Source of the DNA: Hoeflea_A sp040932035
Lineage (GTDB): Bacteria > Pseudomonadota > Alphaproteobacteria > Rhizobiales > Rhizobiaceae
Length of the DNA stretch: 64,000 nucleotides
Direction: 5' to 3'
Assembly: GCF_040932035.1 (NCBI RefSeq)
Contig: NZ_JBFRBB010000005.1
Coordinates: 496,001-560,000, forward strand
Within the stretch, counting starts at the first letter, position 1. Every line of letters begins with the position of its first letter. Positions 8,575 through 17,142 of the stretch are shown here, piece after piece. The position numbers and the translations under genes are program-made. Under the pieces are notes generated by a model, which saw nothing but the letters and a program-made list of their open reading frames with translations, made no database searches and had not been told where the DNA came from.

Positions 8575-8895
8575 ATGGTCAAGATCACATTCATACAGTC
8601 CGACGGCAGCCGCCACGAGGTGGAGGCCGAGCCCGGTAACACGGTCATGCAGACCGCACTTGACAGAAACGTCGATGGCATTACCGCCGAGTGCAACGGT
8701 TCGGCCGCCTGCGCAACATGCCACGCCTATTTCGAGGAAGAGCGGCTCGATGCGCTCGATCCGATGCAGGAACACGAAAACGACATGCTCGATTTCGCCG
8801 CAAGCGAACGAAAATCCGGAAGCCGCCTGAGCTGTCAGGTCAAGGTGACGGAGGCACTCGACGGGATTGTCGTCACCCTTCCCGATATGCAGTAA
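8575..8895 (+). CDS. [2Fe-2S] ferredoxin, putidaredoxin/adrenodoxin type
   Basis: A 106-residue ferredoxin with the cluster ligands C40-X5-C46-X2-C49-X37-C87, the spacing of P450-partner ferredoxins of the putidaredoxin and adrenodoxin group. The surrounding CATCHAYF and acidic EEERLDALDPM segment resemble the reductase and P450 docking face of that group. The ATG at 8575 follows the P450 stop by 11 nt, so the two are co-transcribed and form the terminal part of an electron chain. An in-frame ATG at 8551, inside the P450 gene, would add 8 residues and is less likely. The NAD(P)H-dependent reductase must be encoded elsewhere. Confidence 0.93.
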   Translation: MVKITFIQSDGSRHEVEAEPGNTVMQTALDRNVDGITAECNGSAACATCHAYFEEERLDALDPMQEHENDMLDFAASERKSGSRLSCQVKVTEALDGIVVTLPDMQ

Positions 8896-8896
8896 C

Positions 8897-8910
8897 CCCC
8901 GAAACCGGGG
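8897..8910. terminator. weak hairpin between convergent genes
   Basis: CCCC and GGGG pair across a 6-nt loop right after the ferredoxin stop and just before the end of the convergent isomerase gene. No T-run follows on either strand, so the call as a terminator is tentative. Confidence 0.3.
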
Positions 8911-8913
8911 AGG

Positions 8914-9744
8914 CTATTGCGCCAGTCCCTGCTCCTCGAAACGCGCGATGCAGACGGGAATATCTGCAACATAAGACCCGAACACCTCTACGACCAGCCG
9001 CGGGTTTTCGCTGTAATTTCGCAGCGCCTCGAAAACGGCTGGCCAGCAGATCGTGCCCAGCCCGGGCAGCCAGTGTCGATCCGCATAACCGTCGGTATCC
9101 TGCAGATGCACGTGGCCCAGCTGTTTGCCGGCTGTCTTGACGAAATAGTCAACCGGCGGCGCACCGGACGCCCCGCGCGCGCAATTGGCGTGACCCGTAT
9201 CGATCGATACCTTGACCGCATCGCTGTCGAAGGATTCGGCCAGCCGCACGCGCTCCATCGGATCGACGTCCTCGATATTTTCGATCACCAGCATGCATCC
9301 CTGATCCTCCGCCCGGGCAACCACCGGGTCCAGACAAGCGTGACAGGCCTCGTAAATCTGGCTTTTGAGATTGTCGGAATTGCCGAAATTCAGGTCGTTC
9401 CAGTGGGTAAACGGGCTGTGCACCACCATATGCGTTGCACCGAGCGCCTCGCAGATGTCCAGGCCCTGGAACATGCGGTTGCGGATCACATTCTGAATTT
9501 CGGGATCCGTAGCCGCCAGATCCAGCCCGAAGAACGGGCCGTGGATGCCAATTCGCCCTTCGAATCCGGCAAAATGCTGCTCGTAGAGGCTGACAATGCC
9601 CTGCCAGTCACCATCCATGACGCTGGGATAGACGAAGTCCTGGATTTCGACGTCGCGGTTTTTTTCAAACAGCCACGGCTTGAGAAGCTTCACATTCATA
9701 ATATTGAGCGCCGCGCCGATGACCGGCAGATCCGTTTTGCTCAC
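8914..9744 (-). CDS. sugar phosphate isomerase/epimerase-like TIM-barrel protein
   Basis: A 276-residue member of the xylose isomerase-like / AP endonuclease 2 TIM-barrel superfamily. Metal-site motifs are visible in order: HGPF (about residue 69), VVHSPF, VIENIEDVDP with the conserved Glu, SIDTGHAN, and HLQDTDGYADRHW near the end, with histidines and acids placed as in this fold. The start is a GTG at 9744 with GGAGAA a few bases upstream; no suitable ATG exists. It ends convergently with the ferredoxin gene. Family members isomerise or epimerise sugars and related hydroxy acids; no specific substrate can be assigned. Confidence 0.85.
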   Translation of the reverse strand: MSKTDLPVIGAALNIMNVKLLKPWLFEKNRDVEIQDFVYPSVMDGDWQGIVSLYEQHFAGFEGRIGIHGPFFGLDLAATDPEIQNVIRNRMFQGLDICEALGATHMVVHSPFTHWNDLNFGNSDNLKSQIYEACHACLDPVVARAEDQGCMLVIENIEDVDPMERVRLAESFDSDAVKVSIDTGHANCARGASGAPPVDYFVKTAGKQLGHVHLQDTDGYADRHWLPGLGTICWPAVFEALRNYSENPRLVVEVFGSYVADIPVCIARFEEQGLAQ

Positions 9745-9873
9745 AATGTTCTCCTACGTCCGTTTCGGTGATCGTCTGCGCAGCCGGCCAAAGAGTCAAA
9801 CTCCCATTAGCCATCCGCGGGCATGCCTTTACGAAACGAGCATGATCCCCGCGTGGCCGCCCGACGCTTGCGG

Positions 9874-9902
9874 CAATATATTTAACATGTTATCTAATAT
9901 TG
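9874..9902. promoter_or_regulatory. 29-bp imperfect dyad upstream of the PLP decarboxylase
   Basis: The outer arms CAATAT and ATATTG flank a 10-bp perfect palindrome TAACATGTTA (9883-9892). The element is AT-rich in a GC-rich background, lies 60-88 nt before the decarboxylase ATG, and is in the gap shared with the divergent isomerase gene. It is a candidate operator, perhaps overlapping the promoter. Confidence 0.45.
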
Positions 9903-9961
9903 TCGCTCGACATCGCCACGCCGCCGCCTATAGTCCCGCCAATGACACGAGGATTGTACCT

Positions 9962-11392
9962 ATGGACAAATCCGAATTTCGCAAATGGTCGCACAGGGCC
10001 AGCGACTGGACCGCCGATTACAACGACACGCTGTCGCAGCGACCGGTGCGCGCGCAGGTAAAGCCCGGCGATATCGGAAAGCTCATCGAGGCCGCGCCGC
10101 CCGACACCGCCCACGACATGGAGACCATCTTTGCCGATTTCGAGCGCATCATTCCGGACGGCATGACCCATTGGCAGCATCCGCGCTTCTTTGCCTATTT
10201 CCCCAGCAACGCGGCGCCCGCGGCGGTTATTGCGGAACAGCTCGCCACCGCCATCGGTGCGCAGTGCATGTTGTGGCAGACCTCGCCGGCGGCGACCGAG
10301 CTTGAGGTCAAGATGATCGACTGGCTGCGCCAGGCGCTCGGCCTTCCGGAAGGTTTCAGCGGCACGTTTCAGGATACCGCCTCGTCGGCCACTCTGTGTG
10401 CCGTTTTGACCATGCGCGAGCGGGCTATGGATTGGACGGGCAACAAGAAGGGCCTGTTCGGCCAGCAGCCATTGCGGGTCTATGCCTCAAAGGGCACGCA
10501 CAGCTCGATTGACAAGGCGATGTGGGTGTCGGGCATGGGGCAGGACAACCTTGTCCATATCCCGGTCGACGACAATGGCGCGATGGATATCGGCCTGTTG
10601 CGCGCGGCAATCAAAGCTGACCGCGAGGCGGGCTATCTGCCGGCAGGGCTTGTCGTCTGCGTCGGCGGAACCTCCGTCGGTGCGACCGACGATGTCGCGG
10701 CCCTTTGCGCACTTGGCCGCGAGGAGAACCTTTTTATCCACGTCGATGCGGCCTGGGCCGGCTCGGCAATGATCTGCCCGGAGTTCCGGTATCTGTGGGA
10801 AGGGGTCGAGGCTGCCGACAGCATTGTCTTCAACCCGCATAAATGGCTCGGCGCCCCGATGGAATGCTCCGCACATTTTGTGCGTGAACCGGAAAAGCTG
10901 GTGAAGACGCTCGCTATCCAGCCGGAATATCTGAAGACCTACGGCAAGGAGGGGCTTGTCAATTTCAGCGAGTGGTCGGTTCAGCTCGGCCGCCGCTTCC
11001 GGGCGCTGAAGATATGGTTCCTGCTGCGCGCTTACGGCCTGGACGGGCTGCGCAGCCGCATTCGCAACCATGTTGCCTGGACACGGGAACTTGCGCAAAA
11101 GCTGGCAGCCGAGCCGGATTTCGAGATCACCTCGAAGCCGGTACTGGCGCTGTTTTCCTTCCGCTACACACCACCCGGCTACAAAGGCGATCTCGACGCG
11201 CTCAACCGCGATCTGGTCAACGCCATCAATGACGATGGCCGGATTTACCTGACCCAGACCCTGCACAAAGGCGAGCAGGTGATCCGTTTTACGGCCGGAC
11301 CATTTGAAATGGAGGAGGAGGACGCACATATCGCTTTTGATGCGATTTGCGAAATCGCCCGTTCACTCGCTCCGGACAAAGAGGCGCTCTGA
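9962..11392 (+). CDS. PLP-dependent decarboxylase, aromatic-L-amino-acid decarboxylase family
   Basis: Group II pyridoxal-phosphate decarboxylase of about 476 residues. Recognisable family segments are HPRFFAYFPSNAAPAAV near the N terminus (the substrate loop of DOPA/tryptophan decarboxylases), VDAAWAGSA with the PLP-contacting Asp, and FNPHKWLG, in which Lys294 is the Schiff-base lysine. Family members decarboxylate aromatic amino acids such as phenylalanine, tyrosine or tryptophan; the exact substrate is not evident. The ATG at 9962 was chosen because the protein begins as family members do and an ACGAGGA lies upstream. The YbaN gene follows after 1 nt, so both may be co-transcribed. Confidence 0.92.
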   Translation: MDKSEFRKWSHRASDWTADYNDTLSQRPVRAQVKPGDIGKLIEAAPPDTAHDMETIFADFERIIPDGMTHWQHPRFFAYFPSNAAPAAVIAEQLATAIGAQCMLWQTSPAATELEVKMIDWLRQALGLPEGFSGTFQDTASSATLCAVLTMRERAMDWTGNKKGLFGQQPLRVYASKGTHSSIDKAMWVSGMGQDNLVHIPVDDNGAMDIGLLRAAIKADREAGYLPAGLVVCVGGTSVGATDDVAALCALGREENLFIHVDAAWAGSAMICPEFRYLWEGVEAADSIVFNPHKWLGAPMECSAHFVREPEKLVKTLAIQPEYLKTYGKEGLVNFSEWSVQLGRRFRALKIWFLLRAYGLDGLRSRIRNHVAWTRELAQKLAAEPDFEITSKPVLALFSFRYTPPGYKGDLDALNRDLVNAINDDGRIYLTQTLHKGEQVIRFTAGPFEMEEEDAHIAFDAICEIARSLAPDKEAL

Positions 11393-11393
11393 C

Positions 11394-11789
11394 ATGCTCA
11401 AACGCAACCGGCTGTTACGGCTGATTTGGCTTGTCGCCGGTTGCCTCAGTTTGGTTGCGGGTATTATAGGGATTTTCCTGCCCCTGTTGCCAACGACGCC
11501 CTTCCTGCTCCTGGCGGCCTATTGTTTTGCCCGCGGCTCAAGAAAGCTTCACCAGTGGCTGATCAACCATCCGCGCCTCGGACCACCCATTCGCGACTGG
11601 GAGACTTATCGCGCCATATCAAAGCGCGGCAAGACCCTGGCCATGGTCGGCATCGTCGCGGTTTTTGTCATCAGCATCATCGCCGGTGTTGCAAACTACG
11701 TCATCATCATCCAGATCGTCGTCCTGTCTGCCGTCAGCCTCTTTATCCTGACTCGCCCCGTGCCGCCGGGGGAGCGGCGGATGAAGTAG
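11394..11789 (+). CDS. YbaN/DUF454 family inner-membrane protein
   Basis: A 131-residue membrane protein with the DUF454 pattern: an N-terminal helix, the signature LPLLPTTPFLLLAAYCFARGS at about residues 28-48, a short amphipathic segment HQWLINHPRLGPPIRDW, and two more helices. It starts 1 nt after the decarboxylase stop. The molecular role of this widespread family is unknown. After its stop the sequence passes directly into the repeat tract at 11804. Confidence 0.9.
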   Translation: MLKRNRLLRLIWLVAGCLSLVAGIIGIFLPLLPTTPFLLLAAYCFARGSRKLHQWLINHPRLGPPIRDWETYRAISKRGKTLAMVGIVAVFVISIIAGVANYVIIIQIVVLSAVSLFILTRPVPPGERRMK

Positions 11790-11803
11790 TTCATTTTTAT
11801 ATT

Positions 11804-11980
11804 CGCTCACGGCCGTACCGCCGCTGCGCGGCTGGCCTGCGCGAACGCGCCGCATAAGCGGCGACGGCCAGTCGGCCTTGCGAAGCTCTACGAGCTTCGA
11901 TCCTTTTGCCCCGAGAGGCCCGTCATGGGAAATGAATACGGTGCGTAGCACCGCTGGCGCAACCGCGCGTCGGGGAGTGT
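11804..11980. repeat. degenerate direct repeat, copy 1
   Basis: First of two adjacent divergent copies. Its first 45 nt match those of copy 2 closely (both open CGCTCACGGCCG and share GCGGCTGGCCTGCGCG), the middle shares CCAGTCGGC, and both end in a CGCGTCGGG motif. The unit is GC-rich with many short self-complementary stretches and has no supported coding sequence. It fills much of the 389-nt gap 11790-12178. Confidence 0.6.
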
Positions 11981-11986
11981 TCCTTC

Positions 11987-12120
11987 CGCTCACGGCCGCA
12001 CCGCCGCTGTCGCGGCTGGCCTGCGCGGGCGCGGGCGAAAAGTCGCCCGGCAGCCAGTCGGCTGCGTTTGAGGAATCACAATACGCCGAAGGCGCAAGCG
12101 CGACTGCGCGTCGGGCCTCA
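11987..12120. repeat. degenerate direct repeat, copy 2
   Basis: Second copy, shorter than the first, beginning CGCTCACGGCCG and ending near GCGCGTCGGGC. The two copies lie 183 nt apart start to start. Function and wider distribution in the genome are unknown; the arrangement resembles decayed intergenic repeat elements. Confidence 0.6.
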
Positions 12121-12143
12121 TAGCCCGCCCCGTCCGGAGGTTA

Positions 12144-12156
12144 GCGGCGAAGCCGC
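12144..12156. other. GNA-loop mini-hairpin just beyond the dnaE2 stop
   Basis: GCGGC and GCCGC pair across a GAA loop, 22 nt after the dnaE2 stop codon on the minus strand. It may protect or end the mutasome mRNA, but no T-run follows, so it is not a clear intrinsic terminator. Confidence 0.35.
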
Positions 12157-12178
12157 GCTCAACCGTGAGGACAGTATT

Positions 12179-15100
12179 TTAATGAAAATTCCGCCCGCCC
12201 GGCAAAACGCGGCGGGTGTCGGACAGATGCTGGTCGCCGATGGTGCGTGTCTGCGGCGCCTGCTCGAACAAATGCCGCAAGCGCATGGCCGGCCGCACGC
12301 GATCCTTGGGGCTGATCGGATTGCGCTTTACCTCATCGGCGCGGGCAAGGCCGTCGATCGGCGCATCGGCATCCGACAGGCCGGTCAGGAGCGGCGTCAG
12401 GTCCTCAAGCTCGCGGGCGACGACATGAATCACCCCGTCCTGCGACTGCAGCGGACCGCGAACGCCAATGAACCGGCTGCCGATCACGATGGTCCGATAG
12501 CGCTCGAACACCTTCGGCCAGACGATCGCATTGGCAACGCCGGTTTCATCCTCGAGTGTCTCGAACACCACGCCCTTGGCCGAACCCGGCCGCTGACGCA
12601 CCAGCACCAGCCCGGCGACCGAGACGAAACGGCCGGCGCGGATATCCGGCAGTTCGGCATTTTGCCGGTACCCGGCCTTTTTCAGGCTTTCGCGCACAAA
12701 GGAAACCGGATGCGCCTTCAATGAAAAGGTCAGGCTGCGATAGTCGTTGATCACCTGTTCGCCGAGCGGCATCGGCGGCAGCATCACCTCCGGTTCCTGC
12801 TGCAGGTCCCTGGCATCGGCAATGGCAAAGAGCGGCAGGCGTTCGGCCGCGCCCAGCGGATCGAGCGCCCGCACCGCCCAGATCGCATCCCGGCGGGAAA
12901 GCCCGATGGACGAGAACGCATCGGCATCGGCGAGCTTTTCCATCGCCCGGCGCGACAGGCCCGAGCGCATCCACAGATCCCGCACACTGTCATAGCCTTC
13001 GCCCCGGTTGCCGATCAGGCACTCGGCATCGTCCTCGCCGAAGCCCTTGATGCGGTGAAACCCCAGCCGGACGGCACGGGTGTTTTTCATGATGTTCATC
13101 ATTTCCCTGTGGCGTGCTGCCACCGGTTGCTTTTGGACATCGTTCTTCTCCAGCGTCGACAGCCATTCGGAATGGTTGATGTCGACGGGGCGCACCTCGA
13201 CGCCGTGTTCGCGCGCATCGCGCACCAGCTGGGCGGGCGCGTAAAACCCCATCGGCTGGGAATTGAGGATCGCGGCGCAGAACACATCCGGATAGTAGCA
13301 TTTCAGCCAGCACGACACATAGACGAGGAGGGCAAAGCTGGCGGCGTGGCTTTCAGGAAAGCCGTAGTCGCCGAACCCCTCGATCTGGCTGAAACAGTGC
13401 TCGGCAAATTCGCGTTCATAGCCGTTGGCCACCATGCCCTCGACCATCTTGACGCGGAAATTATGGATCGTGCCGACCCGGCGGAACGTTGCCATGGCCC
13501 GGCGTAATTTGTCGGCTTCGCCCGGCTCGAAATTGGCCGCCACGATGGCGATGTTCATCGCCTGCTCCTGGAAAAGCGGCACGCCGAGCGTCTTTGAAAG
13601 AACCTGCCTGAGTTCCTCCTTCGGATAACTCACCTCTTCCTTGCCCTGCCGGCGGCGCAGATAGGGATGCACCATGTCGCCCTGGATGGGGCCGGGCCTG
13701 ACGATCGCCACCTCGATGACGAGGTCGTAATAGCTGCGCGGCTTCAGCCGCGGCAGCATCGACATCTGCGCCCGGCTTTCGATCTGGAAGACCCCGATCG
13801 TGTCAGCCCGGCAGATCATGTCATAGACCTTCTGATCCCCATCAGGCAGCGAGGAAAGGGTTTCGCTGCGGCCATAATGGTCTTCAAGGAATTCGAACGC
13901 CTTGCGGATGCAGCTCAGCATGCCAAGGCCCAGAACGTCGATCTTGAGCATGCCGAGGCTTTCCAGGTCGTCCTTGTCCCATTCGACGACGGTACGGTCT
14001 TCCATGGCCGCATTTTCGATCGGGATCACCGAACTCAGCCTGTCGCGGGTGATCACAAAGCCGCCGACATGCTGGGACAGGTGCCGCGGAAAGCCGATGA
14101 TCTGGCTCGCCATGTCGAGAATCTGCATCAGGTGCTTGTCATGCGGATCAAGCCCGGCGCGGCGTGCATCGGTTTCATCGAGTTTCGACGAGGACGAGCC
14201 CCAGCGCGTGCCTGAAACCGCGGTGATCACATCGTCGGAAAGTTCAAAAACCTTGCCCACCTCGCGCAAGGCGGAGCGGCCCCGATAGGTGATCACCGTG
14301 GCGGCAAGCCCGGCCCGGTCGCGGCCGTATTTCTCGTAGATATACTGGATCACCTCTTCACGCCGCTCATGCTCGAAATCGACGTCGATATCGGGCGGTT
14401 CGTTGCGTTCTTCCGATATGAACCGCTCGAACAGGAGGTCGACCTTCTCCGGATCGACCTCGGTGATGCGCAGGCAGTAACAGACGGCGGAGTTGGCCGC
14501 CGATCCTCGCCCCTGGCACAGGATTCTTTGGCTGCGGGCAAAGCGAACGATGTCGTAGACAGTCAGGAAATAGGGCGCATAGTCCAGCTTGCGGATGAGC
14601 CCGAGCTCGTGATCGAGCGCCGCCAGCACCTTTGGCGGTGCGCCGTGCGGATAGCGCTCCTTCAGGCCCTCGGCGGTCAGCCGTTCCAGCGTCTCCTGTG
14701 GCGGTGCGTCGCTGCCGGTCGGCTCTTCCGGATAGAGATAACGAAGTTCGTCCAGAGAAAAATCAAGGCGGCGAAACAGCTTCTGCGTCTCGGCAACAGC
14801 ATATTCATAGCCCTTGAAGAGGCGCAGCATTTCGGCTGCGGGGCGCAGGTGCCGCTCGGCGTTCGGCTCCAGCTGCTTGCCCGCTTCGCGCAGGGTCAGA
14901 TGTTCGCGGATGCAGGTCACCACATCCTGCAGAAAACGCCGTTCCGGACCGTGATAAAGAACATCGCCCACGGCCAGCAGCGGCAGGCCGGACTGCCGGG
15001 CAAGCTGTGCCATTGCGGCAAGCAGGCGCTGGTCGGCCGCGCCATAGCGCCAGGAGGCGGCAAGATAGACATGACCGGCAAAGCGTCCGGAAAGCGACGC

Positions 15101-15526
15101 AAGGCAATCCGGCGCTGCAACCGGCAGGGCGGGCGGCAGCATGACGGCCATGATCATGCCGGCGCCATGTTCCACAAGATCGTCAAGTCCAAGATGGCAT
15201 TCGCCCTTCGGCGCGCGGCGCTTGCCGACCGTCAAAAGCTCGCACAGCCGGCCATAGGCGGCGCGGTCCTGCGGCCACACGAGAATGTCGGGCGTGCCGT
15301 CGGCAAAGACCAGCCGGCAGCCCGGCGCGAAGGCAAGTTTGGCTTCCTTTGCCGCCATATGCGCCCGCACCACGCCGGCAAGGGAATTGCGGTCGGCAAC
15401 GCTCAGCCCTTGCAGGCCGAGGCGGGCGGCCTCCGCCACCATTTCCTCCGGGTGGGATGCGCCCCGCAGGAAGGAAAAATTGCTGGTGGCGGCAAGCTCC
15501 ACATAGCCGGGAGTAAGATCCGTCAT
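12179..15526 (-). CDS. dnaE2: error-prone DNA polymerase DnaE2 (ImuC)
   Basis: C-family polymerase that carries out mutagenic translesion synthesis together with ImuA and ImuB. About 1,115 residues. It begins with the PHP domain (YVELAATSNFSFLRGASHPEEM), followed by the polymerase core, with catalytic aspartates in PPDIDVDFEHERRE (about residues 375-385) and in KIDVLGLGML, and a C-terminal OB-fold region. The start at 15526 fits the family N terminus and overlaps the imuB stop by 4 nt (ATGA), so translation is coupled. Third gene of the imuA-imuB-dnaE2 operon, which has a LexA box at its head, so it should be induced by DNA damage. Confidence 0.95.
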   Translation of the reverse strand: MTDLTPGYVELAATSNFSFLRGASHPEEMVAEAARLGLQGLSVADRNSLAGVVRAHMAAKEAKLAFAPGCRLVFADGTPDILVWPQDRAAYGRLCELLTVGKRRAPKGECHLGLDDLVEHGAGMIMAVMLPPALPVAAPDCLASLSGRFAGHVYLAASWRYGAADQRLLAAMAQLARQSGLPLLAVGDVLYHGPERRFLQDVVTCIREHLTLREAGKQLEPNAERHLRPAAEMLRLFKGYEYAVAETQKLFRRLDFSLDELRYLYPEEPTGSDAPPQETLERLTAEGLKERYPHGAPPKVLAALDHELGLIRKLDYAPYFLTVYDIVRFARSQRILCQGRGSAANSAVCYCLRITEVDPEKVDLLFERFISEERNEPPDIDVDFEHERREEVIQYIYEKYGRDRAGLAATVITYRGRSALREVGKVFELSDDVITAVSGTRWGSSSSKLDETDARRAGLDPHDKHLMQILDMASQIIGFPRHLSQHVGGFVITRDRLSSVIPIENAAMEDRTVVEWDKDDLESLGMLKIDVLGLGMLSCIRKAFEFLEDHYGRSETLSSLPDGDQKVYDMICRADTIGVFQIESRAQMSMLPRLKPRSYYDLVIEVAIVRPGPIQGDMVHPYLRRRQGKEEVSYPKEELRQVLSKTLGVPLFQEQAMNIAIVAANFEPGEADKLRRAMATFRRVGTIHNFRVKMVEGMVANGYEREFAEHCFSQIEGFGDYGFPESHAASFALLVYVSCWLKCYYPDVFCAAILNSQPMGFYAPAQLVRDAREHGVEVRPVDINHSEWLSTLEKNDVQKQPVAARHREMMNIMKNTRAVRLGFHRIKGFGEDDAECLIGNRGEGYDSVRDLWMRSGLSRRAMEKLADADAFSSIGLSRRDAIWAVRALDPLGAAERLPLFAIADARDLQQEPEVMLPPMPLGEQVINDYRSLTFSLKAHPVSFVRESLKKAGYRQNAELPDIRAGRFVSVAGLVLVRQRPGSAKGVVFETLEDETGVANAIVWPKVFERYRTIVIGSRFIGVRGPLQSQDGVIHVVARELEDLTPLLTGLSDADAPIDGLARADEVKRNPISPKDRVRPAMRLRHLFEQAPQTRTIGDQHLSDTRRVLPGGRNFH

Positions 15527-17142
15527 GCGAAGAGCCCGTGCATGAACCATTTCGGATTGCGCGTCTCGCGCTCGAAAAGCCCCTGGCGGAAGATCCAGAA
15601 GCGGTAGCCCTCTTCGTCCTCGACGCGGAAATAATCGCGGCTGTGACCGCCGCGCCCGTCGCGCCACCATTCACAGGCGATCCGCTCGGGCCCCTCGGAA
15701 CGGGTGATGCGGTAAAGCGTCTTGCGCCAGCGGAACCGGATCGGCGGCCCGTCGGGAACCTCGGCAACCGCCTCGACCTGTTCCGGCCGTTCGAAAAGGA
15801 TAACGGGGCGGGTCAGCACCACCGGCCCGCCGCTTTCCGGAACGTCCCCGTCCTCGCGCCAGAAACCCGCCTGGGTGGCTGCCGCCTCGCCGACGGCGGC
15901 CTGCGCCACAAGCCCGTAGCTGCGCTCGGGAATATGGGTGTCGGCGGCAACAAAACGCTGCACCCGGTCGGTGCCGAGGCGCGCACCCAGCTTGTCGACA
16001 AGGCCGCAAAGGGCCTCGCCGCGTCCATTGCCCCCATCACTGCCGCCAAGATCTGCCTGCTCGACCTGCCGCGCTTCGCTCTCGACGATATTGAGGCGCA
16101 CGAGATCAAAGCCGAAGCCCGCATCGAGATCCTCGTGAAACCCGGCAATGCGCTCGCGAAACAGCATGGTGATGCGCTCTGCGTGATAGACCGGGCTTGC
16201 CGCCCTGACCGCAATGGTTGCGACATGGCCGTCGACACGAAACAGTTTCAGTTCCAACCGGCGTGCACCCAGCTGGCGTTCGTCAAGACGCTGGCGAAGG
16301 TTGCCGGCAAGCTGCGCCGCCGTCCTTTCAATATCCTCCTGCAGGGCGATCGGCTCGGCGAAAATCCGCTCCGACGACAGTTCGGGAACCGGCAGGCGCG
16401 GCGAAATCGCTTCCTCCTCGCGACCGAGCGCCTGATCGAGGCGTAAAAGCAGGGCATTGCCGAAGCGCGCGGCGAGCGGAGCGCGCGGCAGGGCGGCAAT
16501 GCATCCGACGGTCCGCAGGCCCAGTTTCCTGAGCATATCGAGCATCTCCGTCTCAAGGCGAAGGCCGGCAAGCGGTAAATCGAGCAGGTCCTGCCTGTGA
16601 CGGCCCGGTTCAATCACCTGCCTGTCGCTGTAGCGGGCAAAGGCCCAGGCGGCGCCAGGCGTATCGGCAATGGCGGCCCGCGCCATGAGGCCGCCGACGC
16701 GCAGGCGGGAAGTGACATCGGCAAGCATTGCTTCTTCGCCGCCGAAAAGATGGGCGCAGCCGGAAATATCCAGATAAAGGCCGGCACAGCTTCCCGAAAC
16801 CGTCTCGGGCAGCCGTTCAAGCGCCACCAGCGGCGTATAGCGGTCGCACCAGGCGGCAACGGCCTCAAGCAGCGCCGCATCGGCTTGCGGGTCATAGTCG
16901 AAAACGTCGAGATCGGGAAACAGCGCCCGCGCATCACTCAGCGTCTGTTCCACGCGCAGGCCCGCCTGGTGGCCGCAACCATCCACGGCGACAAGACGCA
17001 TGGCATTTTTCACCTTTGCGATCGCGGCAAGGGGCGGTGCGTCAGGACGCCCGTTCAAACGCCATGACCTGCCCCATTTGCGGCGCGCCATCCGGTCGGT
17101 CGAAAGGTGCGGCAGGGCGATCGACATAATCCGTTGGGACAT
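15523..17142 (-). CDS. imuB: ImuB, Y-family polymerase-like mutasome hub
   Basis: Catalytically inactive relative of Y-family polymerases that, in the known mutasome, links DnaE2 and ImuA to the beta clamp. About 539 residues. The N terminus reads SIALPHLSTDRMARRKWG, where true Y-family polymerases carry a metal-binding acidic residue in the corresponding first strand. DNA-binding palm, fingers and little-finger regions follow, and the C terminus has the ImuB-specific extension (GVRVQRFV-like segment, then the region around RDYFRVEDEEGYRFW). The ATG at 17142 keeps the conserved N terminus and overlaps the end of imuA by 101 nt in another frame, as is common for this pair. Confidence 0.95.
   Translation of the reverse strand: MSQRIMSIALPHLSTDRMARRKWGRSWRLNGRPDAPPLAAIAKVKNAMRLVAVDGCGHQAGLRVEQTLSDARALFPDLDVFDYDPQADAALLEAVAAWCDRYTPLVALERLPETVSGSCAGLYLDISGCAHLFGGEEAMLADVTSRLRVGGLMARAAIADTPGAAWAFARYSDRQVIEPGRHRQDLLDLPLAGLRLETEMLDMLRKLGLRTVGCIAALPRAPLAARFGNALLLRLDQALGREEEAISPRLPVPELSSERIFAEPIALQEDIERTAAQLAGNLRQRLDERQLGARRLELKLFRVDGHVATIAVRAASPVYHAERITMLFRERIAGFHEDLDAGFGFDLVRLNIVESEARQVEQADLGGSDGGNGRGEALCGLVDKLGARLGTDRVQRFVAADTHIPERSYGLVAQAAVGEAAATQAGFWREDGDVPESGGPVVLTRPVILFERPEQVEAVAEVPDGPPIRFRWRKTLYRITRSEGPERIACEWWRDGRGGHSRDYFRVEDEEGYRFWIFRQGLFERETRNPKWFMHGLFA

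Noticed and set aside
8575..8895. Ferredoxin as electron donor to the Rieske oxygenase of the catabolic island
   Set aside because: The ferredoxin is coupled to the P450 gene 46 kb away and has P450-partner type spacing; nothing links it to the island.
14369..15607. 412-residue open frame antisense to dnaE2
   Set aside because: A by-product of high GC at third positions in dnaE2; no ribosome-binding site or domain.
15527..15670. Longer N terminus for dnaE2
   Set aside because: It would overlap imuB by about 150 nt and add Arg-rich residues not seen in the family; the ATGA overlap at 15523-15526 gives the natural start.
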